Origin: Alviniconcha marisindica
Taxonomy: Eukaryota > Mollusca > Gastropoda > Provannidae
Direction: 5' to 3'
Length of the DNA stretch: 64,000 nt
NCBI GenBank assembly: GCA_018857735.1
Contig: JABMCL010001987.1
Span: forward strand, 241,001 to 305,000
Below, in pieces: positions 21,401 to 27,355 of this stretch. The first letter of the stretch is position 1. Every line of letters starts with the position of its first letter. Under the pieces are notes generated by a model, which was not told the DNA's origin, ran no database searches, and saw only the letters and a list, made by a program, of their open reading frames with translations. Both the position numbers and the translations under genes were made by a program.

Positions 21401-22724
21401 ATGCCAATAAGGTCCAGTGTGTGTGTGTGTGTGGTACCCAAGGTAAGTACACTTAGACAGAGAGTACATTTGTTGAGACAGGGAGTAGAGTATACATATT
21501 AAGACTGTGGACATTGACAGACAAGTTCCTGTGTGTATGTGTTGTATCCAAGTTGAGTACACTTAATACACTTATTGACACAGGGAGTACACATAATTGT
21601 TAAGAAAGTGAGTACATTCTTTGTAAGAGTAAACTTACTCAGCCTGAGTTCAAATCCATTTGTAGGTCAACAAGATCCTGTGTGTGTACCAACTGCGTAG
21701 GGTGAACACACTTATTGAGACAGAGTTCACTTATTGAGACAGAGAGTTCATTTATTGAGACAGTGCACTTATAAGACAGACAGTGCACTACATGTATTGA
21801 AACATGATGCACTTTTTGAGATATAGATAACACTACACATTATCAAAAACAGATACACATTTCCTGTTTAACATTAGTTTCAATAGGTGTGTAGCACTGA
21901 TAGAAAGTGAACGTTGATGTCCATGGTTGGTTTGTATAGGTGTCTATAGCACTCACAAAAAGTTGATGTTGAGGTCCATGGTTTGTGTACTGAAGGAATT
22001 TGTATAGGTGTGTAGCGTTGATGGAAAGTTGATGTTGAGGTCCACTGTCTGTGTGCTGACAGGAATTTGTATAGGTGTCTAGCACTGACAGAGTTATCGT
22101 TGATGTCCATGGTCGGTTTGTATACATATGTAGCGCTGACAGAACGTTATTGTTGACGTCCGTGGTGTGTGTGCTGAAAGGAATTTGTGTAGCTGTGTAT
22201 CACTGACAGAAAGTTATCGTTGATGTCCATGGTTTGTGTGCTGACCAGAATTTACATAGGTGTGTAGCACTGAAAGTTGATGTTGAGGTCCATGGTTTGT
22301 GTACTGACAGGAATTTGTATAGGTGTGTAGCACTGACAGAAACCTATCATTGCCGTCCATGGTTAGTTTGTATATATGTGTGTAGCACTGACAGAAAGTT
22401 ATCGTTGATGTCCATGGTATGTGTGCTGACAGGAATTTGTATGTGTGTGGCACTGAGAGAAAGTTATCATTGACATCCATGGTTGGTTTGTATATGTGTG
22501 TAGCACTGACAGAAAGTTATCATTGACGTCCATGGTGTGTGTACTGACAGGAGGTTGCTGCAAACGGCCTGACAGCCAAGGCATGGATCGACCAGGTGGT
22601 CGGGGTGATTGACGGAAAGGGCGGCGGCAAGGACGTCAGCGCGCAGGCGACCGGATCGAACCCTGGTGCCGTCTTGCAGGCCGTCAAACTTGCCACAGAC
22701 TTTGCCAGTTTGAAGCTATCTTGA
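815..22724 (+). CDS. AARS1: Alanine-tRNA ligase, cytosolic; 16 exons, 5' end outside window
   Basis: The enzyme charges tRNA-Ala with alanine in the cytosol and hydrolyses mischarged Ser/Gly-tRNA-Ala in its editing domain. Joined exons: 815-923, 1277-1315, 2105-2219, 4358-4482, 5188-5332, 6569-6738, 7819-7932, 8478-8615, 9738-9878, 10403-10515, 12811-12919, 13595-13720, 17046-17165, 19647-19733, 21055-21168, 22551-22724. They total 1,939 nt (645 codons plus TGA, after one base completing a codon from the previous exon). All junctions are GT-AG with matching phases and no internal stop. Diagnostic blocks are [47 protein letters not shown] (HxxxH zinc ligands), EFCGGTHL (C and H zinc ligands) and [12 protein letters not shown] in C-Ala. 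The length equals roughly the last two thirds of the about 970-residue animal enzyme. The gene looks intact. Its introns are exceptionally minisatellite-rich. Confidence 0.97.
1277..1315 (+). CDS. AARS1: AARS1 exon 2, a 39-nt micro-exon
   Basis: Thirteen codons, [13 protein letters not shown], phase 0 on both sides, acceptor TTCGCAG and donor GTATGA. In human AlaRS the homologous residues follow directly on the previous block, which confirms this short exon although it is only 39 nt. Confidence 0.93.
1334..1402. repeat. (TG)n microsatellite in intron 2
   Basis: Nearly pure TG/GT run of about 65 bp, 20 bp after the exon 2 donor. A second, shorter TG run is at 1804-1839. Between them, 1550-1760, the motif AAGTTCTTGTCCAGTCAGG occurs twice on the + strand and once inverted (near 1690). 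Confidence 0.9.
2105..2219 (+). CDS. AARS1: AARS1 exon 3; its 3' end seeds a minisatellite
   Basis: Acceptor TTTCAG before GTGAAAGAG. It reads [19 protein letters not shown] and on to GTSTTVLP, then one base of a Gly codon, with donor CCAG/GTGAGA. It belongs to the helical tRNA-recognition region. The last 44 nt of this exon plus the donor are repeated downstream more than 30 times (see the array at 2220-3840). Confidence 0.96.
2220..3840 (+). repeat. Minisatellite of 46-bp units made from the exon 3 end and its donor
   Basis: More than 30 tandem units. Each reads GTGAGAACCATTGACAGAGT, then GGGCACGTCCACC and ACTGTCTTGCCAG. Exon 3 itself ends with the same 44 nt, so each unit is exon sequence plus a regenerated CCAG/GTGAG donor. 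Shorter 39-bp variants contain CACAACCAGGTGCCAG. Copies are nearly identical in the middle (2700-3290) and diverge towards 3300-3840. The - strand is open for 452 codons only because of the repetition. Confidence 0.97.
3887..4224 (+). mobile_element. tRNA-derived SINE in intron 3
   Basis: The head has RNA polymerase III box A-like TGGCCTAGCAGTAGG (3900-3914) and box B GGTTCGAATCT (3942-3952). The body shared with other copies contains GAAACATTAAAATGGCTCTC and a C-run (4121-4141). The tail is GTTAAGCACCATGTGTACTT. An 8-bp direct repeat TGGTGCAG flanks it (3879-3886 and 4225-4232), a likely target duplication. The same element occurs inverted at 36408-36737. Confidence 0.85.
4358..4482 (+). CDS. 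AARS1: AARS1 exon 4
   Basis: Starts GT, completing the split Gly codon, then [20 protein letters not shown] and on to EKARQHSL. Phase 0 at the donor GTAGGT. The [10 protein letters not shown] block is near-invariant in AlaRS and marks the tRNA-recognition domain. Confidence 0.97.
4815..5056 (+). repeat. Three about 85-bp tandem units with G-runs, intron 4
   Basis: Units begin TTTGTTTGCATGG(G/A)AATATG and run through GAAGGGAAGGTTT and TCTTAAAAG to a run of 18-22 G (about 4880-4901 and 4973-4990; the third unit lacks the G-run). G-runs this long are a candidate for G-quadruplex formation. Confidence 0.85.
5188..5332 (+). CDS. AARS1: AARS1 exon 5; its 3' end seeds a minisatellite
   Basis: Acceptor GTTGCAG, then [20 protein letters not shown] and on to [16 protein letters not shown] plus one base, donor A/GTGAGT. 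This is the linker into the editing domain. The last 40 nt and the donor are copied about ten times in the following intron. Confidence 0.95.
5333..5945 (+). repeat. Minisatellite of 55-56 bp units made from the exon 5 end and its donor
   Basis: About eleven units. Ten keep the donor GTGAGTATGC (at 5333, 5388, 5443, 5499 and on to about 5885); one near 5550 is mutated. Units contain AAAGTACAACTACATTG, homologous to AAGTACAACTACACCG of exon 5, and GATGTGGAAAAC, homologous to its GATGTGGAAGGC. Each unit is thus about 40 nt of exon plus 15 nt of intron. Confidence 0.95.
5946..6568. other. Rest of intron 5
   Basis: Bases 6060-6215 are rich in CTGTCTCT. The 22-bp stretch with TTTAGTCAAATGTGTCAGTG occurs twice in tandem at 6304-6347. 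No other feature recognised. Confidence 0.6.
6569..6738 (+). CDS. AARS1: AARS1 exon 6, editing domain start
   Basis: Begins AG, completing a Lys codon, then [20 protein letters not shown] and on to [22 protein letters not shown], donor GTAATG. The [11 protein letters not shown] block is characteristic of the AlaRS editing domain. Confidence 0.96.
6880..6975. repeat. Fragment of a dispersed SINE tail, intron 6
   Basis: Contains TAAAGTAAACATGTTGCTTT, CCGTCCACAGAAG and GGCTTATTAGGGATGGGG, matching the inverted tail of the SINE at 36408 (AACATGGTGCTTAACGTCCA, GGCTTGTTAGGGACGGGGAG). Short and diverged. Confidence 0.6.
7093..7266. repeat. (AAT)n and (CA)n microsatellites with repeat tail
   Basis: AATAATAAT run at 7093-7115, the fragment CACCCTGAGCGCTCACATGA typical of a dispersed repeat also seen at 27185-27250, and a CA run at 7242-7266. 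Confidence 0.75.
7530..7790 (+). repeat. About 59-bp minisatellite, intron 6
   Basis: Four to five units: GGCAGTGGAGTGACCTGGTT, then TAAGCAGTGCTGTCAGTGTA and AGTGTGGAGAGACAAAAC. The last diverged unit ends about 20 bp before the exon 7 acceptor. Confidence 0.9.
7819..7932 (+). CDS. AARS1: AARS1 exon 7, editing domain
   Basis: Thirty-eight codons, phase 0 on both sides: [20 protein letters not shown] and on to [10 protein letters not shown]. Acceptor GTGCACAG, donor GTGAGT. It matches the beta-rich part of the editing domain. Confidence 0.96.
7985..8115 (+). repeat. Diverged dispersed repeat, intron 7
   Basis: TTGCCAGAAGTTCGGGTCGC, ATACCCGGC and CAGCAGCTGCAAGAACAGCT resemble the dispersed repeat at 26381-26565 (GGGTCAGGCACAGCAGCCGC). 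Homology is partial. The rest of intron 7 up to 8477 shows nothing. Confidence 0.4.
8478..8615 (+). CDS. AARS1: AARS1 exon 8, first pair of editing zinc ligands
   Basis: Forty-six codons including [16 protein letters not shown] and [15 protein letters not shown]. The HxxxH histidines are the first two zinc ligands of the editing site. Donor GTCAGC. The last 33 nt of this exon, with the donor and intronic flank, are duplicated 208 bp downstream. Confidence 0.97.
8583..8894 (+). repeat. Tandem duplication of the exon 8 end, donor and flank
   Basis: Bases 8583-8686 and 8791-8894 match with a single mismatch (G/A in CTGATCGACTGCGC versus CTGATCGACTACGC). Each copy holds the last 33 nt of exon 8, the donor GTCAGC and about 70 nt of intron. 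The copies are separated by a CT-rich stretch. Confidence 0.95.
8690..9550 (+). repeat. Polypyrimidine tract of about 860 bp, intron 8
   Basis: Almost uninterrupted C/T on the + strand (CTCTCTCTCC and C-runs), broken only by the duplicated exon end at 8791-8894. Long C-runs lie at 9420-9435 and 9522-9540. Open frames here are low-complexity artefacts. Confidence 0.95.
9738..9878 (+). CDS. AARS1: AARS1 exon 9, editing domain helices
   Basis: Forty-seven codons, [20 protein letters not shown] and on to [13 protein letters not shown], phase 0 on both sides, donor GTGAGC. It corresponds to the helical segment between the two halves of the zinc site. Confidence 0.96.
9950..10060 (+). repeat. Dispersed repeat fragment, intron 9
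   Basis: GCTGTGTGATAGTCGAGGTG, GCCGTCCTGGGCTCC and TCTCTGGACGTAAAG match the element at 23650-23822 (GCTGTGTGAGAGTCGAGGTG, TTTCCGTGGACGTAAAG). Confidence 0.7.
10119..10402 (+). repeat. Minisatellite made from the exon 10 start and its acceptor
   Basis: Four copies of (C)AG/ACCTACCCAGACCC lie upstream of the true exon 10 start, near 10164, 10227, 10288 and 10350. The second copy keeps 25 nt of exon with one mismatch. Units are about 55-65 bp and also carry GTTGACTTGCCCTG and CCTACTTTCAG. Confidence 0.93.
10403..10515 (+). CDS. AARS1: AARS1 exon 10, third zinc ligand (Cys)
   Basis: [20 protein letters not shown] and on to TSVEFCGG plus two bases of the next Thr codon; donor GTGAGT. The Cys of CGGTH lies here and its partner His is the next codon, on exon 11, so a 2.3-kb intron splits the zinc pair. 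The first 25-30 nt with the acceptor are copied four times upstream. Confidence 0.96.
10580..11205 (+). repeat. 39-bp minisatellite, intron 10
   Basis: About fifteen units: GTGGTTAAAGCTGAATGCCT, then TTGATTTCTACTGGACAGA. Units are homogeneous from 10880 to 11200 and diverged before that. The unit is 13 codons long, so both strands stay open. This is not a gene. Confidence 0.95.
11725..12745 (+). repeat. Pyrimidine-rich 45-54 bp minisatellite, intron 10
   Basis: About twenty units: AATCAGTAGTGCATCAGTTT, GTTTTATCATCCCCCTCC, then a variable C/T block. The array stops about 65 bp before the exon 11 acceptor. Bases 11206-11724 between the two arrays show nothing recognisable. Confidence 0.95.
12811..12919 (+). 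CDS. AARS1: AARS1 exon 11, fourth zinc ligand (His)
   Basis: One base completes Thr, then [20 protein letters not shown] and on to [10 protein letters not shown], phase 0 at donor GTAGGA. The first full codon is the zinc-binding His of CGGTH. Confidence 0.96.
12955..13594 (+). repeat. Two short tandem families in intron 11
   Basis: Bases 12955-13105 hold two copies of CACCTCAGCCA(G/A)TCAGAATG and TGTGCAAAAAACCCA. Bases 13320-13594 hold about five diverged units of GGTTGCAAGGGTAAAGATGA and TTTGCC(A/C)TGTGTCTGTGATGTC, the last abutting the exon 12 acceptor. Confidence 0.8.
13595..13720 (+). CDS. AARS1: AARS1 exon 12, coiled-coil link to C-Ala
   Basis: Forty-two codons, [20 protein letters not shown] and on to [11 protein letters not shown], with a heptad-like charged helix. 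Acceptor TTTGTCAG, donor GTGAGT, phase 0 on both sides. Confidence 0.95.
13895..15655 (+). repeat. 28-bp minisatellite, intron 12
   Basis: Roughly sixty units of CCCACAGTAGGTGACAGCTG and AGTTAGGT with many variants (GACGGCTG, GATGGCTG, GAAGGCTG). It grades into the 58-bp composite array that follows. Each unit contains a CAGTAGGTGA core. Confidence 0.95.
15656..17045 (+). repeat. 58-bp composite minisatellite ending at the exon 13 acceptor
   Basis: About 25 units: GTGAAAGACGTGTTGTGCGG, TGTGCAGAAGGTGAAGGCTG, AGTCAGGCCCCACAGTAG. The last half is the older 28-bp unit; the new half contains TGTGCAG/AAGGTG. The final unit's TGTGCAG is the real acceptor, followed by exon GAGGTGG, so the unit carries an acceptor-like junction. 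Confidence 0.93.
17046..17165 (+). CDS. AARS1: AARS1 exon 13, coiled-coil part of C-Ala
   Basis: Forty codons, [20 protein letters not shown] and on to ARKAAVLNE. Human AlaRS has the similar IPQWQKDELRETLKSLKK. The acceptor TGTGCAG lies at the exact end of a 58-bp minisatellite whose unit contains the same acceptor. Donor GTGGGT. Confidence 0.95.
17283..18470 (+). repeat. 65-bp minisatellite, intron 13
   Basis: About eighteen units: TCAAGCGAAGACAAACAACA, TTAAAAACACATGCAATATT, AACATACATAGATTTGTCAT. Most copies are near identical; the last four diverge. Confidence 0.96.
18575..19646 (+). repeat. About 130-bp minisatellite ending at the exon 14 acceptor
   Basis: About eight units with CATCCCTAACTGACTGGA, CTTGCTGCATCACCAGGTAA and CATAAATACAAACTGCTGTT. 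The last ends GTGCAATCACCAG/GTGGTGGAAG, the exon 14 start; the first unit near 18592 has CTGCATCACCAGGTAATG. Confidence 0.9.
19647..19733 (+). CDS. AARS1: AARS1 exon 14, C-Ala
   Basis: Twenty-nine codons, [20 protein letters not shown] and on to GSNAK, phase 0 on both sides. Acceptor ATCACCAG closes an array of about 130-bp units with related TGCATCACCAGG motifs. Donor GTCAGC. Confidence 0.93.
19812..20312 (+). repeat. 44-bp minisatellite, intron 14
   Basis: About twelve units: TTTGTGATACCCCTTGTTAA, TGACCTTGTCTGTCTGAGTG, TGGG. Homogeneous. Confidence 0.95.
20385..20512 (+). repeat. Block repeated on both sides of exon 15, copy 1
   Basis: Units AGAGTTCACTTATTGAGACA are followed by a unique part with TGAAACATGATGCACTTTTT. 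The same block recurs at about 21700-21832 downstream of exon 15. The rest of intron 14 (20513-21054) shows nothing apart from T-runs near 20945-20990. Confidence 0.85.
21055..21168 (+). CDS. AARS1: AARS1 exon 15, C-Ala
   Basis: Thirty-eight codons, [20 protein letters not shown] and on to ILCMCAVPK, donor GTGAGT. It corresponds to human [20 protein letters not shown]. Its 3' end with the donor is copied two to three times downstream. Confidence 0.96.
21169..21690 (+). repeat. Copies of the exon 15 end and donor, intron 15
   Basis: Exon 15 ends ACTGTGGACACCGACGCC, then TGTGCAGTACCCAAGGTGAG. Near 21388-21447 the intron has ACTGTGGACACTGATGCC and GTGGTACCCAAGGTAAG; near 21503-21557 ACTGTGGACATTGACAG and TGTATCCAAGTTGAG; near 21318 GTGGTACCTAAGGTGAG. 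These are progressively diverged copies of exon plus donor. Confidence 0.88.
21700..21832 (+). repeat. Block repeated on both sides of exon 15, copy 2
   Basis: CACTTATTGAGACAGAG units followed by CATGTATTGAAACATGATGC and ACTTTTTGAGATA, matching the block at 20385-20512. Confidence 0.85.
21880..22550 (+). repeat. 60-67 bp minisatellite ending at the exon 16 acceptor
   Basis: About ten units: CCATGGTTTGTGTGCTGACA, GGAATTTGTATAGGTGTGTA, GCACTGACAGAAAGTTATCG. The final unit reads TGTGTACTGACAG/GAGGTTGCTG, where GAGGTT begins exon 16; other units read CTGACAG/GAATTTG. Confidence 0.93.
22551..22724 (+). CDS. AARS1: AARS1 last exon with stop codon
   Basis: Fifty-seven codons plus TGA (22722-22724): [20 protein letters not shown], then [14 protein letters not shown] and on to [11 protein letters not shown]. 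The glycine-rich [12 protein letters not shown] block is the hallmark of the C-Ala end. Acceptor CTGACAG lies at the end of another minisatellite with the same acceptor motif. Confidence 0.97.
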   Translation, partial: EVAANGLTAKAWIDQVVGVIDGKGGGKDVSAQATGSNPGAVLQAVKLATDFASLKLS

Positions 22725-23290
22725 GGACATGTGCATTTGGCCAGTTTGAGGGCATGTTCCCTCAGGCAGACTTTTTCTGCCTTTGTGGATGCTGTCGGCA
22801 AACGAAATGATTTGTATTCTTCGACTAAGCGGTGTCCAAGATCAAAACACACAAAAGATTAACTAGAATTTTTTTTTTTTTTTTTTTTTTTTTAATGGGA
22901 CAATGCAAAACAACTTGCAAATTTTAGGAACAGATTCCTTCGACTAGGCAACAAACAAAATTTACGGTACAACGATGGTGGAGAAAATGAGAAGGTTTAA
23001 AAACTTGGCGTGTTTGGCATAGACGTTCCCCGTGCATAGAGATCGGGCAGTGTGAGTAAATTGGTCAACTTTTGAGTGTTTTGATATTTTTTCCCTTTTT
23101 TCTCAACACGCTGGCCGTCAAGTTTTTTTTCCCTTCAGGTTGAGTTGTCCTCAAGCCTTGTCCAGACTAAGGTTTAAATGTCCTTACTTTGCCACAGGCA
23201 AGCGTTAAAGTTTAAATGTCCTTACATTGCCACAGGCAAGCGTTTAATTAAAAAAGATGTTTAAAAAATAAAGAAGCTCTGGGTTTCTGC
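22725..23290 (+). other. AARS1: AARS1 3' UTR, probable
   Basis: About 540 nt between the stop codon and the first good polyadenylation signal. It has a T run at 22869-22893 and a short imperfect repeat (AAATGTCCTTAC near 23176 and 23214). The end is inferred from the signal at 23267 and the GT-rich stretch after it. Confidence 0.6.
23267..23272 (+). promoter_or_regulatory. AARS1: AARS1 polyadenylation signal AATAAA
   Basis: Canonical AATAAA, about 540 nt after the stop. A T/GT-rich stretch follows within about 50 nt (TTCTTCACTGTTGTTTGG), as expected downstream of a cleavage site. Cleavage near 23285-23295 is inferred. Confidence 0.65.
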
Positions 23291-23649
23291 TCCTTGTAAG
23301 TTTTCTTCACTGTTGTTTGGGGGGCTTAGGGAGTGAATAGCAAGCACCACATTATGGTAATCTGGCTGCCTTCATACTGGGCCTCCACTCTAGAGCCAAT
23401 GTTCTGGCAAAACACACATTTTCACACAGCACATTTGTTTTTTGTTTTTTTATAAGCAAAAAATCATTCTGTCCAATCTCTACTAGTATTGCATGCCACA
23501 GGCAAGATTGTGGTTGTATTTTATATATCCGGAACACACTCAGCTCAGTGCTGTGCTTGAGGCCCGTGATAAAAATGGTACCTTTGGACTTTGGAACCAG
23601 CCCTGTGTGGACGCTCCTGGCTACTTATGTAGGGTGGGTATTCTCTGAC
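23291..23649. other. Intergenic, nothing recognised
   Basis: No coding frame with conserved content and no array was seen. Confidence 0.5.
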
Positions 23650-23822
23650 ACTCGGTCATAGTTCAGGAGCTGTGTGAGAGTCGAGGTGGCCGTCCTGGAC
23701 TGTCCGTCCTAACGAGCCTTCTGGTTTCCGTGGACGTAAAGAATTATTGCACCGTGCTTCGGCATTGGTCACAACTTGTCCCTAATATGTCAACTGACAT
23801 CTGAGGACATTAAGCATCACTT
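23650..23822 (+). repeat. Dispersed repeat (SINE-like)
   Basis: GGAGCTGTGTGAGAGTCGAG, TTCCGTGGACGTAAAG, CACCGTGCTTCGGCATTGG and ATCTGAGGACATTAAGC. The reverse complement is at 35690-35860, and a partial copy lies at 9950-10060. The TGGACGTAAAG and GGACATTAAGC blocks resemble SINE tails elsewhere in the window. Confidence 0.8.
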
Positions 23823-23869
23823 CACCACCACCTCTGACACTCCTTGCTCATACAGAGAGGGCTTTGATA

Positions 23870-25625
23870 TAAGCTTCACTTCCTTCCTCAAAAACTTTCC
23901 GACTGACGACCATGCGGTACTCTGTTGACTGGATGAAGAGTGGATTCTAAGCTGAGCTCTAAGCCCCACCTGTTTTGTCGCAAGGTTTTCATCTGACCAC
24001 CATGCGGTGCTGTTTTGACGGGTGAAATAGAGGTTTCCGTGCTGAGCTCTAAGCCCCGCCTTATTCACCACAAGCTTTTTATTTGACCACCATGTGGTGC
24101 TGTTTTGACGGGTGAAATAGAGGTTTCCGTGCTGAGCTCTAAGCCCCGCCTTATTCACCACAAGCTTTTTATTTGACCACCATGCGGTGCTGTTTTGACG
24201 GGTGAAATAGAGGTTTCCGTGCTGAGCTCTAAGCCCCGCCTTATTCACCACAAGCTTTTTATTTGACCACCATGTGGTGCTGTTTTGACGGGTGAAATAG
24301 AGGTTTCCGTGCTGAGCTCTAAGCCCCGCCTTATTCACCACAAGCTTTTTATTTGACCACCATGTGGTGCTGTTTTGACGGGTGAAAGAGAGGTTCTAGC
24401 TGAGCTCTAAGCCCCACCTGTTTTGTCACAAGTTTTCATCTGACCACCATGCGGTGCTGTTTTGACTGGTGAAATAGAAGGTTTCCGTGCTGAGCTCTAA
24501 GCCCCGCCTTATTCACCACAAGCTTTTTATCTGACCACCATGTGGTGCTGTGTTGACGGGTGAAATAGAGGTTTCCGTGCTGAGCTCTAAGCCCCCCTTA
24601 TTCACACAAGCTTTCATCTGACCACCATGTGGTGCTGTGTTGACTGGTGAAATAGAGATTTCCGTGCTGAGCTTTAAGCCCCGCCTTATTCTACAAGCTT
24701 TCCATCTGACCACCATGTGGTGCTGTGTTGACTGGTGAAATAGAGGTTTCCGTGCTGAGCTCTAAGCTCCTCCTCTTTGGTTACAAGCTTTCCATCTGAC
24801 CACCATGCGGTGCTGTGTTGACTGGTTGAAGAGAGGGTTCTGAGTTGAGCTCTAAGCCCTACCTGTTTTGTCACAAGTTTTTCGTCTGACCACCCTGTGG
24901 TACTGTGTTGACTGGTGAAATAGAAGGTTTCATGCTGAGCTCTAAGCCTCGCCTCTTTCCTCACCAGGTTTTTTATCTGACCACCATGTGGCACTGTGTT
25001 CACGGGTGGAATAGAGGGTTCCGCATTGAGCTCTAAGCCCCACCTCATTCATCACAAGCGGCCTTTGATCTGACCAGCATGTGGTGCAGTGTTGACTGGT
25101 AAAATAGAGGGTTTCACGCTGAGCTCTAAGCCTCGCCTATTGCCTCACAAGTTTTTCGTCTGACAACCATTCGGTACTGTGTTGACTGGTGACTAGGGGG
25201 CTCCACGTTGAGCTCCATGCCCCACCTTATTCATCACAAGCTTTCCATCTGACCACCATGTGGTGCAGTGTTGATTGGTGAAATAGAAGGTTTCATGCTG
25301 AGCTCTAAGCCACGCCTCTTTTGTCACAAGCTTTCGATCCTATCACCATGCGGTGCTGTGTTGACTGGTTGAAGAGAGGGTTCCGTATTGAGCTCTAAGC
25401 CCCGCCTTATTCATCACAAGCTTTCCATCTGACCACCATGTGGTGGTGTGTTGACTGGTGAAATAGCAGTTTCCGTGCTGATCTCTAAGCCCTACCTGTT
25501 TTGTCACAAGTTTTTCATCTGACCACCATGTGATATGTGTTGACTAGTGAAATAGAGGTTTCCGTGCTGAGCTTTAAGCCCGCCTTATTCATGACAAGCT
25601 TTCTCTCTGACCGCTATGTGTCATG
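23870..25625. repeat. 90-bp minisatellite, about 19 copies
   Basis: Unit CATGTGGTGCTGTTTTGACG, GGTGAAATAGAGGTTTCCGT, GCTGAGCTCTAAGCCCCGCC, TTATTCACCACAAGCTTTTT, ATTTGACCAC. Copies at 24000-24370 are almost identical; later ones diverge. As 90 is a multiple of 3, the - strand stays open for 174 codons, an artefact. Confidence 0.95.
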
Positions 25626-26380
25626 GCATAGTTTGAAGATTTTGTTCAGCATCGAGCAGTCTTTCGCTTCATTTGCTACACTTTCGCGTGTAAGGAAAAG
25701 CTGCCGGCCATTTTGGGGGTTTTGCGCAGAATATTAACGGTGACATTTGATTGGCTAAAGTAGTCCGGTGCCGGATTGGCAGTCCAGAAGCTTCTATTAC
25801 CAATTTTCGATTTGACGTTATGTCATCGCTTACATTATTTTGTTTTCTGGTCACCAGATGTTCACGAAACATTGATTTCCTTTTTCTTTTGCTACTGTTT
25901 TTTTTTCTTGTTCTAATAGCCGTAGTAATAATAATTCATCATACGTAGACATTGCGTAGACTGACCAGACCGAACTTGAGCACATCAACACACCCTCAGT
26001 CGTTTTCCTTGTTCATGTGCTGTATTTTGATTCCGGAGTTTGTTTCCTTTCCATAATAATAATGTTAATGAGCTGTTGTCATTGTTAAACATTGATGATG
26101 CCTTAAATCTTCATTTTTGCCTTTTTTTGTTGTTGACATTATTTCTTCAATATAATTCTTTGTTATTGTTATATATGATATTGGGTTGTGGGAATACTTG
26201 ACAAGAATGAAGCACTCCAGCATTAGTTTAGACTGGACATCAAAGGTCATGGCTACTTCAGTTTTCAGGCATGAAAAGGTGTGAGTCTGCGTAATGAGAA
26301 ATCTTTTAGGCCGTGCCAGCAGTCAGCTGTAAGGGGACTTAAAGGGGGCACCACGCCAAGACGCAAGTTGGCCTGAAAAC
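25626..26380. other. Intergenic, nothing recognised
   Basis: AT-rich with short homopolymers. No conserved protein, RNA gene or array seen. Confidence 0.5.
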
Positions 26381-26565
26381 TTAGAAAATGTGCAGATGTT
26401 TCCACGTCATCGTCCCTTGCGGGAAATTGAGGTCGCCTCATCCGGGTCAGGCACAGCAGCCGCAGGAGCAGCGCTACCCACACCCGTACACGCCGTCGGA
26501 CACGCAAGTGCAGTGTTACCGTCATTCCAGCAGCTGCGCTTCAGCTTCGGGCATTTCATATGATA
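26381..26565 (+). repeat. Dispersed repeat, copy 1
   Basis: GGACACGCAAGTGCAGTGTT, ACCGTCATTCCAGCAGCTGC and AGCTTCGGGCATTTCA recur at 27025-27125 with few changes. The upstream part (GCACAGCAGCCGCAGGAGCA) matches the diverged fragment in AARS1 intron 7. Class unknown. Confidence 0.75.
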
Positions 26566-26639
26566 GATGTATTTTATAATCTGATAGGTGTTTCCATAAT
26601 CGACTGAACTCTGACGTGGACTGTACAGGATCTACAGGG

Positions 26640-26664
26640 ATTGGGGGGGGGGGGGGGGGGGGGT
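26640..26664 (+). repeat. Poly-G run
   Basis: About 22 consecutive G after GATT. Bases 26580-27010 otherwise show nothing. Confidence 0.9.
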
Positions 26665-27009
26665 GTCTTTGTGGTCTGTGTTTGAATTCGGATGAAGAAA
26701 AAGCTCACTTCCAAATAAAATTGCTCATTTTCAAGCCGGGTTCTGTTCCAAGTGTTTTAAAAAACACACCCAAAAACAAACAAAGCCACCGGACATAAAA
26801 AATCCGATTACTAACTAACTAACTTTAAATTAATTAAATGTAACGTCTTGATTTTGTCTACTCTTTGGTGTACTGTCAGAGGTTCTGACCGCTTTCCGCT
26901 AAAGAAGCAGCTAGCAGCAACAAGAGTTGTTCCCTCACTTATCATCTCTCGTCAAAGGAGGTAGTGTGGTTTGTTCGATAGCGTTATTCAGCGAAGTTCA
27001 GCCAGTAAT

Positions 27010-27130
27010 GGATGATACGGTAGTGTGTGCAGCCATTTCCCCACACCTGTACATGCTGACGGACACGCAAGTGCAGTGTTACCGCCATTCCAGCAGCTGC
27101 GCCCCAGCTTCGGGGATTTCAACAGTGGGG
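27010..27130 (+). repeat. Dispersed repeat, copy 2
   Basis: Matches 26381-26565: GGACACGCAAGTGCAGTGTT, ACCGCCATTCCAGCAGCTGC, AGCTTCGGGGATTTCA. Confidence 0.75.
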
Positions 27131-27184
27131 TTTGTTTTGTCGGGAAGATTACTACAGCTGAAAATAATCCTGACTTGGGTCTCT

Positions 27185-27261
27185 TAATAATAGATTATTT
27201 ATGGCGCCCCATCTCGTCTGAGCCCTGAGTGCTTACAGAGACACAGGGATACGTTCATTTG

Positions 27262-27355
<94 letters not shown>
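27185..27355. repeat. Repeat tail with (CA)n and (CT)n
   Basis: GGCGCCCCATCTCGTCTGAG and CCTGAGTGCTTACAGAGAC, then CA (27266-27308) and CT (27310-27352) runs. The same combination, shorter, is at 7120-7266. Confidence 0.85.

Noticed and set aside
23817..25048. Repetitive - strand frames with the GLRAQHGNLYFTRQNST motif
   Set aside because: The 90-bp minisatellite is a multiple of three long, so any frame without a stop in one unit stays open. No start context, splice support or family match.
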